Shown here one piece after another: positions 13,331 to 14,101 of a DNA stretch of 14,101 nucleotides (positions are counted from its first letter, which is position 1; the number at the start of each line of letters is the position of its first letter). The DNA lies in NCBI GenBank assembly GCA_046734675.1, contig JBKPRU010000236.1, positions 1 to 14,101 of the forward strand. Direction: 5' to 3'. Under the pieces are notes generated by a model. It saw only the letters and a program-made list of their open reading frames with translations, made no database searches and was not told where the DNA came from. This stretch comes from QHWT01 sp046734675. GTDB lineage: Bacteria; Acidobacteriota; Vicinamibacteria; Vicinamibacterales; 2-12-FULL-66-21. A program made the position numbers and the translations under genes.

Positions 13331-13365
13331 CCACCACGGATGCACACGGATGGACACGGATGGAT
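13331..13365. repeat. CACGGAT dispersed repeat, copy C
   Basis: CACCACGGAT (13332-13341) is followed by CACACGGATG and GACACGGATG units. It occupies the whole junction between the permease stop and the next gene, whose candidate ATG at 13360 is created by a GGATG unit of the repeat. Confidence 0.85.
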
Positions 13366-14101
13366 ATGCGCAGCTGCGTGCTCGCCGTGTCGTTGGCGCT
13401 CGTGCAAGTCGCCAGCGTAACGTGGACCGAGCGCCAGAGCGGCGTGACCGCGCGGCTGCGCGGCGTGAGCGCGGTCAACGATCGCGTGGCGTGGGCGAGC
13501 GGCGCTGAAGGAACGATCCTTCGCACCGCCGACGGCGGCACGACCTGGCAGCGACTGACGATTCCGGACACCGCGTCGCTCGACTTCCGCGACATCGACG
13601 CCGTGAGCGAGTCGACCGCGTACGTGCTCAGCATCGGTCCCGGCGACGCCTCGCGCATCTACAAGACCGCTGACGCGGGCGCGCACTGGACGCTCCAGTT
13701 CACCAACGCCGATCCGAAAGCGTTCTTCGACGCGATGGCATTCTGGGATCCCGACCGTGGCGTCGCGGTCAGCGACTCCGTCGACGGACGATTCGTGATC
13801 ATCACGACGCGCGACGGCGGGAAGACGTGGACCCGAGTGCCCACCGACGCACTCCCGCCTGCGCTCCCCGACGAAGCGGCCTTCGCCGCGAGCGGCACGA
13901 ACGTCGCGGTGTTGCCGCCGTCGAACGTCTGGATCGGCACGGGTGGCGCGGCGAAGGCGCGCGTGCTGCGCTCGAGCGACGGCGGCCGGACGTGGAAGGT
14001 CGCGGACACGCCGCTGCCCTCGTCCGCCTCCGCCGGCATCTTCTCGATTGCCTTTCGCGATCCGCTGCACGGCGTGGTCGTGGGCGGCGACTACAAGAAG
14101 G
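13360..14101 (+). CDS. BNR/YCF48-like beta-propeller protein, secreted, 3' truncated
   Basis: The frame is open to the right edge, with about 247 residues visible. The N-terminus (MDMRSCVLAVSLALVQVASV) is a likely signal peptide, so export is expected. Repeating blades end in Asp-box motifs: TADGGTTW, TADAGAHW, TRDGGKTW and SSDGGRTW, each followed by a hydrophobic strand and ending in phrases such as HGVVVGGDYKK. This is the BNR/photosystem-II-stability-factor (YCF48/HCF136)-like propeller common in secreted proteins of soil bacteria. The function is probably binding or structural; no sialidase catalytic residues can be claimed. ATG 13360 lies inside repeat copy C; ATG 13366 is an equally good start and gives a more typical signal peptide (MRSC...). 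No clear Shine-Dalgarno is visible. Confidence 0.85.
   Translation, partial: MDMRSCVLAVSLALVQVASVTWTERQSGVTARLRGVSAVNDRVAWASGAEGTILRTADGGTTWQRLTIPDTASLDFRDIDAVSESTAYVLSIGPGDASRIYKTADAGAHWTLQFTNADPKAFFDAMAFWDPDRGVAVSDSVDGRFVIITTRDGGKTWTRVPTDALPPALPDEAAFAASGTNVAVLPPSNVWIGTGGAAKARVLRSSDGGRTWKVADTPLPSSASAGIFSIAFRDPLHGVVVGGDYKK

Noticed and set aside
12724..14070. 448-codon minus-strand frame opposite the permease and BNR genes
   Set aside because: It spans two real + strand genes and the CACGGAT repeat, and its translation is His/Arg/Ala-rich without domains.

Overview
The window is a high-GC stretch (roughly two thirds G+C by eye) of bacterial chromosome. It is tightly packed with protein genes and has no rRNA, tRNA, CRISPR array, transposase or phage gene that I can see. 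The gene set (GTP-type PEP carboxykinase, BNR-repeat secreted protein, orphan lasso-B2-like protein, GCS2/ATP-grasp genes), together with intergenic repeats built from CACGGAT and CACGAAG units, looks most like an acidobacterial, perhaps Vicinamibacteria-type, genome. That placement is inference from general character, not from a marker gene. No stretch longer than about 220 bases lacks a gene.

Layout. 1-1905: the 3' part of a metallo-beta-lactamase-fold hydrolase, a 220-base gap holding a CACGAAG inverted repeat, and an MhqO/MhqA-type VOC dioxygenase. 1906-4260: GTP-dependent PEP carboxykinase (+), convergent with a small AraC-family regulator (-). 4261-4296: a 36-base divergent promoter region bordered by a direct repeat. 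4297-4979: a small zinc-ribbon protein overlapping an orphan lasso-peptide-B2-type (transglutaminase-like) protein.

5166-9761 is the most interesting block. It holds four same-strand genes: a YbdK-type carboxylate-amine ligase (GCS2 fold), a conventional ATP-grasp ligase, a circularly permuted, glutathionylspermidine-synthase-like ATP-grasp ligase, and an M29-type aminopeptidase. The block is closed by two terminator-like hairpins. Immediately beyond, 9821-11322 holds two different alpha/beta-hydrolase esterases transcribed divergently with 11 bases between start codons. Three predicted ATP-dependent amide-bond-forming enzymes beside a peptidase and two esterases suggest synthesis and trimming of an unidentified small peptide-like or amide-linked metabolite. 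The families are known; substrates and product cannot be read from sequence.

11336-14101: a 61-residue zinc-ribbon protein (-), a small hypothetical protein overlapping a single-domain response regulator by ATGA, a TauE/SafE-family permease preceded by a perfect hairpin, and the 5' part of a secreted BNR/YCF48-like beta-propeller protein that runs off the right edge.

Non-coding architecture is rich. Three dispersed CACGGAT repeats lie exactly at gene junctions and even supply stop or start codons. A 15-base inverted repeat pair flanks the GCS2 gene. There is also a 7-base tandem repeat and several hairpins. Several genes lack a visible Shine-Dalgarno sequence, and two have -10-like hexamers 7-9 bases before the ATG, which would fit leaderless transcription.
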